From positions 2,016,501-2,080,500 of the forward strand of contig NZ_LROY01000002.1 of NCBI RefSeq assembly GCF_001639145.1: a DNA stretch of 64,000 bases, in the 5' to 3' direction. This DNA comes from Microbulbifer sp. Q7 (GTDB lineage: Bacteria; Pseudomonadota; Gammaproteobacteria; Pseudomonadales; Cellvibrionaceae). This document shows positions 44,642-53,665 of this stretch, one piece after another. The position numbers and the translations under genes are program-made. The number at the start of each line of letters is the position of its first letter. Positions within the stretch are counted from its first letter, which is position 1. The notes below the pieces were generated by a model, which was not told the DNA's origin, did not search any database, and saw nothing but the letters and a program-made list of their open reading frames with translations.

Positions 44642-45988
44642 ATGGATAAAGTCCTTGTCATAGACGACAACACCAGCATCATCTCTGCGCTCTCCCTGTT
44701 GTTGTCCCTTCACGATATCCAGACCCTTTCCGCCATCACCCCCCAGGCGGGATTACAACTGTTGCGGGAAAACCCGGATATCAGTCTTGTCATTCAGGAT
44801 ATGAACTTCACCGCCGACACCACCTCCGGTGAAGAAGGTCGCGCGCTGTTTTTTGCCCTGCGCGAGCTGCAGCCCGACATTCCCGTGATACTGCTTACCG
44901 CCTGGACCCAATTGGAAATGGCCGTCGAGCTGGTCAAGGCCGGGGCCGCGGACTACGTGGGCAAACCCTGGGACGATAACAAGCTGATTGCCACCATCAA
45001 GAACCTGATGGAGCTGCACGACCTGCAACAGCAGCAGCGCCAGTCCCAGAGCCGCGCACAACAGGCGCGGGAAAAACTGCACCAACAGTTTGATTTACAG
45101 GAGATTGTCTACCGCAGCCACAGCGTGCAAACCCTGCTGGAAATGGCCACCCAGGTGGCCCACTCCGACGTGCCGGTATTGATCACTGGCCCCAATGGCG
45201 CGGGCAAGGAAAAAATTGCGGACATCGTGCAGGCCAACTCCAGTGTCAGCGAAGGCCCCTACATCAAGGTCAATGTAGGCGCCCTGCCAGAAGAGTTGAT
45301 GGAAGCGGAATTATTCGGTGCGGAAGCCGGCGCCTATACCGGGTCCGGCAACAAGGTCCGCCAGGGAAGATTCGAAGCCGCCGATGGTGGCACCCTGTTT
45401 CTCGACGAAATCGGCGAACTCTCGGCCAGTGGTCAGGTGAAATTACTGCGTGTTCTGCAAACCGGTGAATTCCAGCGTCTCGGTAGCAGCCAGACCCGTA
45501 AGGCATGCGTGCGGGTCATCAGTGCGACCAATAGCAACCTGCAGCAAATGATCAGTGACGGCCGTTTTCGGCAGGACCTGTTCTACCGGTTGAACGTGAT
45601 AGAGCTGAAGCTGCCGGCATTGAGCGAACGGCCGGAAGATATTCTGCCCCTGGCCCGCAGCTTCCTCGCGGCAACCGGCAAACACCTCGCGCCGCAGGCG
45701 CAGCAACGCCTGATGCGCTACAGCTGGCCCGGCAACGTGCGCGAATTACAGAATGTCATGCAGCGTGCCGCCGTCCTCACCCGCGGAGATACCATCGAGG
45801 AGTCGACGCTGGCACTGCCGGAAGAGGCACAACTGAAGGTCCCGGACCACAACTTTGAACCCAGCCGGGAACTGCTGGAGCAGACACTGGCCAACTGCAA
45901 CGGCATCATTGCCCAGGCCGCACGTGAGCTGGGTCTGAGTCGCCAGGCACTGTACCGCCGCCTGGATAAATACGGAATTCCCTACTGA
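44642..45988 (+). CDS. Sigma-54-dependent response regulator of the ABC module
   Basis: A 448-residue NtrC-type regulator. The receiver has D8/D9, phospho-acceptor D53 and K108. The AAA+ domain has Walker A GPNGAGKE (183-190). The sigma-54 contact loop reads GAYTGS (230-235) instead of GAFTGA, a two-residue deviation. Fis-type HTH at the C-terminus (AQAARELGLSRQALYRRLDKYG). It overlaps the kinase gene by 1 bp (TGATG). The sigma-54 promoter and TGTCCG dyads upstream of the operon are its likely targets. Confidence 0.93.
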   Translation: MDKVLVIDDNTSIISALSLLLSLHDIQTLSAITPQAGLQLLRENPDISLVIQDMNFTADTTSGEEGRALFFALRELQPDIPVILLTAWTQLEMAVELVKAGAADYVGKPWDDNKLIATIKNLMELHDLQQQQRQSQSRAQQAREKLHQQFDLQEIVYRSHSVQTLLEMATQVAHSDVPVLITGPNGAGKEKIADIVQANSSVSEGPYIKVNVGALPEELMEAELFGAEAGAYTGSGNKVRQGRFEAADGGTLFLDEIGELSASGQVKLLRVLQTGEFQRLGSSQTRKACVRVISATNSNLQQMISDGRFRQDLFYRLNVIELKLPALSERPEDILPLARSFLAATGKHLAPQAQQRLMRYSWPGNVRELQNVMQRAAVLTRGDTIEESTLALPEEAQLKVPDHNFEPSRELLEQTLANCNGIIAQAARELGLSRQALYRRLDKYGIPY

Positions 45989-47319
45989 TGCCCCGTAGCC
46001 CGACCCCGAAAACCTCCCTGGAGGGCAAACTGTTTGGTGTGGTGATACTCGCCGTGACCCTGGGCATCAGTATCCCCTTCGGCCTGCTGCACTTCGGCGC
46101 CGGCCCTGCACTGGCGTGGAGTGCCGGGCTGCTGCTGGCGCTGGTGCTGTCGTTTTTGCTGTTGCGCCCGTTCACCCGCAATCTGAACCGCGCACTGGAA
46201 ACCCTTGAGGGCGGCCTGCTGAATTTTCGCGACGGTGACTTTTCCATCTCCCTGGCACTGAACCGCAACGACCAGCTGGGCCAGCTAGCGGAACTTTACA
46301 ACGAGGTGGGAGAGATACTGCGACGTGAGCGCGCCCACATTCACCAGCGGGAACTGCTGCTGGATACAGTCATCCAGAGTTCGCCGCTGGCTCTGCTGCT
46401 GATCGATCACAGCGAACACATCATTTACGCCAACACTAGCGCGCGCCACCTGCTGCACCAGGGCAAGCCCCTGCAAGGGCATCGGCTGGAAACGATTCTT
46501 CCCCGCTGTCCTCCGGAACTGGCGCAGGCCATTGAGCAAAAACAGAACGGGCTCACCAGCTATCTGGACGGCGACGTCAGCCAGACCCTGCACATCAGCA
46601 ACAGCACCTTTGTGCTCAACTCGCAGAAGCACCGCTTGATCCTGCTGCGGGAAATGACCCGGGAACTGACGCGCGCGGAAGTTCAGGTGTGGAAAAAGGT
46701 GATTCGCCTGATCAGCCACGAGCTGAACAACTCCCTGGCCCCCATCTCCTCCATGGCCCACAGCGGCAAGCTGTTATCGGAAAAAATCGACTCGCAGCAA
46801 CTGGCCGGTGTGTTCGATGTGATTGCCGATCGCTGTCGCCACCTAACCGAATTTACCCAGGGCTATGCACGCTTCGCCAAACTGCCGCCGCCGGCCTGCG
46901 AGCAGGTAGAGTGGTCCACCCTGGTCAAGCAGCTGCAGCCACTGCACCCCTTCCGGCTGGAGGGTGAACTCCCCCTGCGCCCGGGTTACTTCGACCCGGC
47001 GCAAATCGAGCAGGCGCTGTTAAACCTGCTGAAAAATGCCAGCGAGTCCGATAGTGCGGAAGGGGAGATTACCTTGAAAATTGAAACCGACGCCCACGGC
47101 CAGCTGCTCACCGTCGCTGACCGCGGCAGTGGTATGAACGACAAGGTGTTGCAGCAGGCGCTGCTGCCGTTCTATTCCACCAAGCCCCAGGGCGTCGGCC
47201 TGGGGCTGGCTCTGTGCCGGGAAATTGCCGATGCTCATGGCGGGCAGATCCGGCTGCACAACCGCAGTGAGGGCGGCCTTCAGGTCAACCTGTGGCTACC
47301 CTGGCCTGAAAAACCTTGA
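45988..47319 (+). CDS. NtrY-like sensor histidine kinase with minimal periplasmic loop
   Basis: A 443-residue kinase. Two membrane helices at about 17-35 and 41-60 are joined by only about six residues, so it lacks a periplasmic sensor domain. A HAMP-like segment (62-115), a PAS domain (about 122-225), phospho-acceptor H244 in LISHELNNSLAP, and HATPase boxes LLNLLKNASES, DRGSGMND and GVGLGLALC follow. The tiny loop resembles intramembrane-sensing kinases such as BceS that take their signal from a partner ABC transporter, as the context here suggests. Confidence 0.92.
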   Translation: MPRSPTPKTSLEGKLFGVVILAVTLGISIPFGLLHFGAGPALAWSAGLLLALVLSFLLLRPFTRNLNRALETLEGGLLNFRDGDFSISLALNRNDQLGQLAELYNEVGEILRRERAHIHQRELLLDTVIQSSPLALLLIDHSEHIIYANTSARHLLHQGKPLQGHRLETILPRCPPELAQAIEQKQNGLTSYLDGDVSQTLHISNSTFVLNSQKHRLILLREMTRELTRAEVQVWKKVIRLISHELNNSLAPISSMAHSGKLLSEKIDSQQLAGVFDVIADRCRHLTEFTQGYARFAKLPPPACEQVEWSTLVKQLQPLHPFRLEGELPLRPGYFDPAQIEQALLNLLKNASESDSAEGEITLKIETDAHGQLLTVADRGSGMNDKVLQQALLPFYSTKPQGVGLGLALCREIADAHGGQIRLHNRSEGGLQVNLWLPWPEKP

Positions 47320-47341
47320 AGAAAAGCGTCGCGCGGCGAGT

Positions 47342-47749
47342 TTAGGCGCCCGCCGTGTGGCAACGCAGCCCCTCGCTGTACATCCAGCACTTGCCGCCTT
47401 CCGGGCAGGGCGCATCCATGGTGATGGGCGCCGCACCCGCCGGGCACTGGGGCGCGCGCCCGGCCGTGCACCAGGGGCCACTATCCAGCTGATAGCACAC
47501 CGCATCGTCCACCAGACAGGCGTTGGCCGTCGGCACCTGCCTGTCGCCCGCAAAACACTCGCGGGGGTAGGCAGGCATCAGGTTGGCGGGCAGCGGCCGC
47601 TGATAATAGGTCGCCGGGGTGCCGGTAAGATCACACCAGAAGCCATCCAGGCTGGCGGCATTTTCCAGGCTGTCGCCCGTATGGGCGCAACCCGTGGCAA
47701 ACCCTGCGGCAATAGAAATCACAAACACGCTAAACAGGCGCAGCTTCAT
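47342..47749 (-). CDS. Cys-rich lipoprotein 1 (unknown function)
   Basis: A 135-residue predicted lipoprotein. The signal ends at the lipobox FATGC (Cys21). The mature protein has nine further cysteines arranged as pairs, with a C-terminal CPEGGKCWMYSEGLRCHT module and an internal CYQLDSGPWC. The same CP...C-aromatic...RC ending is found in the next small gene. I do not recognise the family. It forms a minus-strand trio with two other small lipoproteins. Confidence 0.75.
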   Translation of the reverse strand: MKLRLFSVFVISIAAGFATGCAHTGDSLENAASLDGFWCDLTGTPATYYQRPLPANLMPAYPRECFAGDRQVPTANACLVDDAVCYQLDSGPWCTAGRAPQCPAGAAPITMDAPCPEGGKCWMYSEGLRCHTAGA

Positions 47750-47803
47750 ATCACTTCCTCTGTGATGCCGACGGTGATTGCCGCCGCGCCCAAACTGCCG
47801 GGC

Positions 47804-48064
47804 TTACTTTTCGTAAACGATACAGCGGCGACCGCCGGAGATTTCGTAGCACTGTGCGGTGGCCGGACAGATTGAGCCCGGCGCCAGTTCTTCCGCATCG
47901 CCCGGGCAACCATCGTAATTGGTTTTTTGCTCCGCATGCACCGGAGCCCGGGGGATGGGCGCACTGTTAGGGTAGACCACCTGATCGCGCACGCTACTGG
48001 TACCACAGGCCGACAACAGTGCTGCTGCCGCCATCACAGAAAACATCGTTACGCGCTTGCGCAT
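47804..48064 (-). CDS. Cys-rich lipoprotein 2 (unknown function)
   Basis: An 86-residue predicted lipoprotein with lipobox LLSAC (Cys20). The short mature chain has a Pro-rich middle and the C-terminal module CPATAQCYEISGGRRC, similar to that of the adjacent larger protein. Probably disulfide-bonded in the periplasm. Function unknown; paralogy with its neighbour is inferred from the shared module. Confidence 0.75.
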   Translation of the reverse strand: MRKRVTMFSVMAAAALLSACGTSSVRDQVVYPNSAPIPRAPVHAEQKTNYDGCPGDAEELAPGSICPATAQCYEISGGRRCIVYEK

Positions 48065-48112
48065 GTGACCTCCTTAACAATTGCTACCGGGTAAAAACCA
48101 GCTTGGCGCCGC

Positions 48113-48382
48113 TCAGTACACCCGCATGATCGGGAAAAACCAGCAGGCGGATCCCACCTGGCTGCCTTCCACATCCGTTGAGCACTGCCGGCTGGCGGCC
48201 GGGGGCGCCGCCGCGTTGGGCAAATAGTGGCCCACCTCGACGAAGTCCGCACTCTGGGACTGGTCATCGGGATTAAAAAAGAATGGATCGTAACTGTTTT
48301 CGTTTTCGTAGGGTACGAAGATACAACCCTGCAAACATAGTGTGGCGAACATCGCCACCGCTGCTATCCCTGTGCGGTTCAT
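48113..48382 (-). CDS. Small lipoprotein 3 (unknown function)
   Basis: An 89-residue predicted lipoprotein with lipobox LCLQGC (Cys20). The mature part begins IFVPYENENSYDPFFFNPDD and ends QCSTDVEGSQVGSACWFFPIMRVY, with a single cysteine pair. It lacks the full module of its two neighbours but shares a C-terminal Cys-aromatic ending. First gene of the trio. Function unknown. Confidence 0.72.
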   Translation of the reverse strand: MNRTGIAAVAMFATLCLQGCIFVPYENENSYDPFFFNPDDQSQSADFVEVGHYLPNAAAPPAASRQCSTDVEGSQVGSACWFFPIMRVY

Positions 48383-48637
48383 GGCTCAACTACCTCGCAA
48401 CTTGATCACTGCCGACCACAACCGGGAAATCCCATCTCCCGATTTCCACTCTTTACTATTTTCAGTTTAGCGCGCAGGAAGTGTTCGACGACGTTGATCA
48501 TGATTTAACCAGAATTAAATGCGCGAGATTCAACGCTGCCGGTAGTTTGACGACAGGCAGTGGCTGCGGGCGCTCTTTTTGCCCGAAAAATGCGACCCCA
48601 TCGAGACTTTCTGACGCAAAAAGCAGACATAAAAAAA
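48383..48637. other. Intergenic region upstream of the lipoprotein trio
   Basis: About 255 bp between the first lipoprotein gene and the aceF terminator. It should contain the lipoprotein promoter, but no clear -35/-10 pair was identified. Confidence 0.4.
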
Positions 48638-48663
48638 ACGCCAAGGGGCAAGGCCCTTGGCGT
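48631..48663 (-). terminator. Rho-independent terminator of aceEF
   Basis: Stem ACGCCAAGGG (48638-48647) with CCCTTGGCGT (48654-48663) and a 6-nt loop. On the minus strand it is followed by a run of eight T, 30 bp beyond the aceF stop. Confidence 0.92.
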
Positions 48664-48692
48664 TTCTTCGCTCGTCGCTGTGAATCCGACGA

Positions 48693-50339
48693 TTACAGCA
48701 GCAGCTTGCGCACTTCGGCCAGCACGCCAGCCAGGTAGGTCAGGAAACGTCCGGCATCGCCACCGTTCACGGCGCGGTGATCGTAAGACAGTGCCAGCGG
48801 CAGCATCTTGCGCGGTACAAATTCCTTGCCGTTCCACTCCGGGCGAATCGCCAGCTTGGACACACCGAGGATGCCCACTTCCGGCGCATTGACGATCGGG
48901 GTAAAACCGGTACCGCCGATGGCGCCGAGGCTGGAGATGGTGAAGCAGGCGCCCTGCATATCGCGGGGCTTCAGCTTGCCGTCGCGGGCCGCGATGGCCA
49001 TGGCGGTCGCTTCTTCGGCCAGTTCGTACAGGCCTTTCTTGTCCACGTCGCGGATTACCGGAACCATCAGGCCCTTGGGTGTATCCACCGCCATACCGAT
49101 GTGTACGTAATCCTTTTTAACAATGTGCTCGCCATCGTTGTGCAGGGATACGTTGAAGCTCGGCACTTCGCGCAGGGCAGCCGCTGCTGCTTTCAGCAGG
49201 AATGGCACCGGCGTCAGCTTCACGCCACGCTTCTCGGCTTCCGCTTTCATCGCCTTGCGGAAATCTTCCAGCTCGGTGATGTCGGCGTCGTCGAACTGGG
49301 TCACGTGGGGCACGTTCAGCCAGTTGCGGGACATGTTGGCCGCGGTGAGCTTGTGGATCTTGCTCATGGGTTCGGTGGTGACCGGGCCAAACTGGCTGAA
49401 GTCGATTTCCGGCATCGGCGCGATGCCAATACTGCCACCGACGCCACTGGCGGCGCCGCTCTCGGCTTTCTTCACCTGCTCCTTGATATAGGCATGCAGG
49501 TCATCCTTGGTCACACGACCGCGGGGGCCGGAGGGCTTGACCTTGTTCAGGGTCACACCCAGTTCCCGCGCCAGCTTGCGCACCGCGGGGCCGGCGTAAA
49601 CTTCGGCGGACGGCGTGTGATCGCGCTCCACGTGTGGATCGCGCTTCGGTGCTTCCTGAGGCGCTTCGGCCTCACTGACCGGCGCTGCCGCCGGAGCGGG
49701 CGCGGATGCTTCTGCCGCAGGCGCCGGTGCAGGAGCCGCAGCACCGCCAGAAGTTGTCTTGATCACGCCGATCACGTCACCGGTGGACACCTTGTCGCCT
49801 TCCTTCACAGAAATGGACACGATGGTACCGGTTGCGGAAGACGGCACGTCCATGGACGCCTTGTCGCCTTCCACCACGATCAGGGCGTCGCCCTCTTCCA
49901 CGCTGTCGCCAGCAGAGACGGAGATTTCAATCACGTCCACCGCATCGGCACCGCCGAGGTCGGGAACCTTGATTTCTTCTTCCTTCTCTTCGCCTGCCGC
50001 TGCGGCCGGAGCCGGCGCTTCTGCGGCAGCGGGTGCCGGTTCTGCCGCCGGAGCGGGCGCGGGCGCTTCCGCCGCGTCGCTATCAGCGTCATCGCCCGCC
50101 GCGTCGGTTTCCATTTCACCGATCACGTCGCCTTCGGAGACCTTGTCACCTTCCTTGACGGAGAGGCTCAGGATCTTGCCGGCAAACGGTGCGGGCACGT
50201 CCATGGAGGCCTTGTCGCCCTCCACCACAATCAGCGCATCCTCTTCCGCCACCGTGTCGCCCACGGCAACGGCGATTTCAATGACATCTACCTGATCGGC
50301 GCCGCCGAGATCAGGCACTTTAATGACTTGTTTTGCCAT
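48693..50339 (-). CDS. aceF: Pyruvate dehydrogenase E2 (dihydrolipoyl acetyltransferase)
   Basis: A 548-residue E2 core subunit. Two lipoyl domains carry the modified lysines K43 and K160 in the repeated EGDKASMDVP motif, joined by Ala/Pro-rich linkers. An E1/E3-binding domain lies at about 245-285 (AGPAVRKLARELGV, PSGPRGRVTKDDL). The catalytic domain ends with SYDHRAVNGGD (active-site His). It transfers acetyl groups to CoA. Gene order aceE-aceF with a 30-bp gap is standard; lpd is not in the window. Confidence 0.97.
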   Translation of the reverse strand: MAKQVIKVPDLGGADQVDVIEIAVAVGDTVAEEDALIVVEGDKASMDVPAPFAGKILSLSVKEGDKVSEGDVIGEMETDAAGDDADSDAAEAPAPAPAAEPAPAAAEAPAPAAAAGEEKEEEIKVPDLGGADAVDVIEISVSAGDSVEEGDALIVVEGDKASMDVPSSATGTIVSISVKEGDKVSTGDVIGVIKTTSGGAAAPAPAPAAEASAPAPAAAPVSEAEAPQEAPKRDPHVERDHTPSAEVYAGPAVRKLARELGVTLNKVKPSGPRGRVTKDDLHAYIKEQVKKAESGAASGVGGSIGIAPMPEIDFSQFGPVTTEPMSKIHKLTAANMSRNWLNVPHVTQFDDADITELEDFRKAMKAEAEKRGVKLTPVPFLLKAAAAALREVPSFNVSLHNDGEHIVKKDYVHIGMAVDTPKGLMVPVIRDVDKKGLYELAEEATAMAIAARDGKLKPRDMQGACFTISSLGAIGGTGFTPIVNAPEVGILGVSKLAIRPEWNGKEFVPRKMLPLALSYDHRAVNGGDAGRFLTYLAGVLAEVRKLLL

Positions 50340-50369
50340 AATTTTTTGCCTTATTCCTTGTCAGCGGGT

Positions 50370-53039
50370 TTAGACCAGACGCGGATTTACTTTTTCCGGG
50401 TCAACGTTCAGCTTCTTGATGGCATCGGCCACTTCGCTCGCCTCGATCACACCCTGGTCAGCCAGGCCTTTCAGCGCGGCAATGGTCACGTAGTTGCGGT
50501 TCACTTCGAAGAAGCGACGCAGCTGTTCGCGGCTGTCGGAACGGCCGAAGCCGTCGGTGCCCAGCGCAATCACGTCACCGTCGATAAACTCGCGCAGCGG
50601 CTCAACGTAGGAGCGGATGTAATCGGTGGAGATCACCACGGGGGTCTCGTTACCTTCGAACTGCTCGCCAATCCAGGATTTGCGCGGTGCTTCGGTGGGG
50701 TGCAGCATGTTCCAGCGCGCCACGTCCTGGCCTTCACGGGCCGCTTCGGTGGCGGAGGTCAGGTTCCACACGTCAGATGTGACGCCGAACTGGTCGGCAA
50801 GAATGTCCGCTGCCGCCAGCACTTCGCGCAGGATGGAGCCAGCGCCAATCAGCTGTACATGCTTCTTCGCCGCCTTGCCTTTGCCCGGCTTGCGACAATC
50901 GTTTTCCAGCTTGTAGATACCGCGGATGATGCCTTCTTCAACGCCCTGCGGCATTTCCGGCTGCAGGTAGTTTTCGTTCTCGATGGTGATGTAGTAGAAC
51001 AGGTTCTGCTGTTCTTCGTACATTTCCTTGAGACCCTGGCGCATGATCACAGCCAGGTCGTAGCCGTAGGCCGGGTCGTAGCTCTTACAGTTCGGAATGG
51101 TGGCAGACAGCACGTGGCTGTGGCCGTCCTGGTGTTGCAGGCCTTCACCGTTCAGGGTGGTACGGCCAGCGGTGGCACCGATCAGGAAGCCGCGCGCCTG
51201 CATGTCGCCTGCCGCCCAGGCCAGGTCGCCAATGCGCTGGAAGCCGAACATGGAGTAATAGATGTAGAAAGGCACCATCGGCACGCCGTGGTTGCTGTAG
51301 GCGGTCGCCAGGGCCATCCATGCGGACATGGCGCCGGCTTCGTTAATACCCTCTTCCAGCACCTGGCCTTTCTTGTCTTCCTTGTAATACATGATCTGGC
51401 CGTGGTCGACCGGGGTGTATTTCTGGCCCTGGGAGGAGTAGATACCCAGCTGACGGAACAGGCCTTCCATACCGAAGGTACGGGCTTCGTCCGGCACGAT
51501 GGGCGCCACGTTCTTGCCCATCTTCTTGTCTTTCACCAGCACAGACAGTGCGCGCACGAACGCCATGGTGGTGGAAATTTCGCGGTCACCGGAGCCTTTG
51601 GTCAGGGCACTGAAGGCATCCAGCTCGGGAATTTCCAGCTTGGCCACTTCGGTGGTGCGGGACGGTACCGGGCCACCCAGTGCCTTGCGGCGCTCCGCCA
51701 TGTACTTCATTTCCGGGCTGTCCGGAGACGGGCGGTAGTAAGGAACTTCTTCGATTTCCTTGTCGGTAATCGGGATCGCGAAGCGGTCGCGGAAGCGCTT
51801 CAGCGCCTCGGTGTCCATCTTCTTCACGTTGTGGGTGTCCATGGCCGCTTCACCGGCAGCACCCAGGCCGTAACCTTTCACGGTCTGCGCCAGGATCACG
51901 GTAGGCTTGCCCTTGCTCGCCATGGCTTCGGCGTAGGCCGCGTACACCTTGTACGGGTCGTGGCCGCCGCGGTTGAGCTTCATGATCTCTTCGTCGGAGA
52001 AGTCCTTGACCATCTCCTCGAGCTCCGGATATTTACCGAAGAAGTGCTCGCGGGTGTAGGCGCCGCCGTTGGCCTTGAAGTTCTGCATCTCGCCATCGAC
52101 GGTCTCGTCCATGACTTTCTGCAGCAGACCTTTTTCGTCTTTCTCGAACAGCGGATCCCACAGGCGGCCCCACAGGACCTTGATCACGTTCCAGCCGGCA
52201 CCGCGGAATACGCCTTCCAGCTCCTGCACGATCTTGCCGTTGCCGCGCACCGGGCCGTCCAGGCGCTGCAGGTTACAGTTGACCACGAATACCAGGTTTT
52301 CCAGCTTCTCGCGGCCCGCCAGGGCGATGGCGCCCAGGGATTCCGGCTCGTCACACTCACCGTCACCGAGGAATGCCCACACCTTGCGGTCGCCGCGCGG
52401 CGACAGGTCGCGGGCAGACAGGTAGCGCATGATGTGCGCCTGGTAGATCGCCTGGATCGGGCCCAGGCCCATGGAAACGGTGGGGAACTGCCAGTAGTCC
52501 GGCATCAACCAGGGGTGCGGGTAAGAGGAAAGACCCTTGCCGTTGACTTCGCGACGGAAGTTGTCCAGTTGCTCTTCGTCGAAACGGCCTTCCAGGTAGG
52601 AGCGGGCGTAGATGCCCGGCGCGCTGTGGCCCTGGAAGAAAATCAGGTCGCCGCGCTCTTCGCCTTCGTTACCGCGGAAGAAATAGTTGAAGGCAACGTC
52701 GTACAGGGTCGCAGCGGATGAGAAGCTGGCGATATGGCCGCCGAGGCTGTCGCTGTTGGAGTTGGCACGAACCACCATGGCCAGTGCGTTCCAGCGGATC
52801 AGGGAGCGGATTCGACGCTCCATGAACAGGTCACCCGGCATACGCTTTTCCGCGTCCGGCGGAATGGTGTTGCGGTAAGGGGTGGTGATGGCAGCCGGCA
52901 GCTGTACGCCGGTGTTAGTGGCGCGGTCAGACAGCTGCTTGATCAGGAACGCAGCGCGTTCCTTGCCGCTATGACGGATAACCGCCTGCAGCGCGTCCAG
53001 CCATTCCTGCGTTTCCTGAATGTCGGTTTCTTCGTGCAT
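50370..53039 (-). CDS. aceE: Pyruvate dehydrogenase E1 component
   Basis: An 889-residue homodimeric-type E1 (E. coli AceE is 887), decarboxylating pyruvate with thiamine diphosphate. The ThDP motif is GDGECDEPES near residue 230. HPWLMPDYWQFPTVSMGLGP and the C-terminal GTDGFGRSDSREQLRRFFEV are typical. The ATG at 53039 follows a GAGGAG Shine-Dalgarno; the longer frame to 53105 lacks one. Probably transcribed from a promoter within the 626-bp upstream gap. Confidence 0.97.
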   Translation of the reverse strand: MHEETDIQETQEWLDALQAVIRHSGKERAAFLIKQLSDRATNTGVQLPAAITTPYRNTIPPDAEKRMPGDLFMERRIRSLIRWNALAMVVRANSNSDSLGGHIASFSSAATLYDVAFNYFFRGNEGEERGDLIFFQGHSAPGIYARSYLEGRFDEEQLDNFRREVNGKGLSSYPHPWLMPDYWQFPTVSMGLGPIQAIYQAHIMRYLSARDLSPRGDRKVWAFLGDGECDEPESLGAIALAGREKLENLVFVVNCNLQRLDGPVRGNGKIVQELEGVFRGAGWNVIKVLWGRLWDPLFEKDEKGLLQKVMDETVDGEMQNFKANGGAYTREHFFGKYPELEEMVKDFSDEEIMKLNRGGHDPYKVYAAYAEAMASKGKPTVILAQTVKGYGLGAAGEAAMDTHNVKKMDTEALKRFRDRFAIPITDKEIEEVPYYRPSPDSPEMKYMAERRKALGGPVPSRTTEVAKLEIPELDAFSALTKGSGDREISTTMAFVRALSVLVKDKKMGKNVAPIVPDEARTFGMEGLFRQLGIYSSQGQKYTPVDHGQIMYYKEDKKGQVLEEGINEAGAMSAWMALATAYSNHGVPMVPFYIYYSMFGFQRIGDLAWAAGDMQARGFLIGATAGRTTLNGEGLQHQDGHSHVLSATIPNCKSYDPAYGYDLAVIMRQGLKEMYEEQQNLFYYITIENENYLQPEMPQGVEEGIIRGIYKLENDCRKPGKGKAAKKHVQLIGAGSILREVLAAADILADQFGVTSDVWNLTSATEAAREGQDVARWNMLHPTEAPRKSWIGEQFEGNETPVVISTDYIRSYVEPLREFIDGDVIALGTDGFGRSDSREQLRRFFEVNRNYVTIAALKGLADQGVIEASEVADAIKKLNVDPEKVNPRLV

Positions 53040-53665
53040 CAAATGCTCCTCGGCGAATATACGACGTCGAGTCGGTGTTTTTATGGTCAGAATTTTGCTG
53101 CGCAACAGTACCCCAAAACGCCGGGATTTCCCCCGGGTCCTGCAACCAGGTTCGCCAGATCACCGCCTGAAATGGCGGAAAAGCAACGAACATTGATCAA
53201 CGTTTCAGCAGCAATGCAGAAACGGGAGGGACTGCGCGACCTGAATACCGCCGGCCATCCGAACCTGCTCGGAGGCTCGTTAATACCGGCTCGACTTTGA
53301 ATTCGGCGTTGAATTCTCGGCCCGTCAACTGTAGAGCGAGCACCTTGCGGCGCACAGGGATGCCCTCAATTAACCGGCTGCGTGTACTTAAGCGGGGGCG
53401 ATTGTAGTATTACTACAAACGTTTTTCCAGACAGGACGATTAGTAACAAATAAAACCAATTTGTAAAACAATTATTTGCCATTTGACGTATTTGCCGAAA
53501 CAAATAGCGGTCAAAGCGCTATTTTTTATTACAAAATGGAGTCCAGATTGGCAATTCTGGTCACGGTCAGAAGCCGTTCCGCGGTTATCGGAGCACCAGG
53601 ACAGTACGGCCGTGCCAGGCCGAAAACCGGCCGCGGCACCGCCGGCGTCCAAAGGCTCGGCCCCA
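53040..53665. other. Upstream region of aceEF (no gene)
   Basis: 626 bp with no credible coding frame. It becomes A+T-rich at 53400-53530 and holds a GntR-type palindrome at 53402-53418. A direct repeat of TTGAATTC lies near 53300-53320. The aceE promoter is expected here but the exact boxes are unclear. Confidence 0.5.
53402..53418. promoter_or_regulatory. Candidate GntR-family operator upstream of aceE
   Basis: TTGTAGTATTACTACAA is an 8+1+8 perfect inverted repeat. Its centre, TAGTATTACTA, fits the TNGTN3ACNA consensus of FadR/PdhR-type GntR regulators. It lies 363 bp upstream of aceE. Its regulator is not in the window, and it is not the E. coli PdhR box. Confidence 0.5.

Noticed and set aside
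48777..52721. A 1314-codon open frame on the plus strand
   Set aside because: It is antisense to aceF and aceE, whose minus-strand products are full-length and richly conserved; the plus-strand translation is His/Arg/Gly-rich with no recognisable domain.
53440..53480. E. coli-type PdhR box upstream of aceE
   Set aside because: CCAATTTGT near 53455 has only half of the expected AATTGGT-N3-ACCAATT symmetry; the palindrome at 53402 is the better operator candidate.
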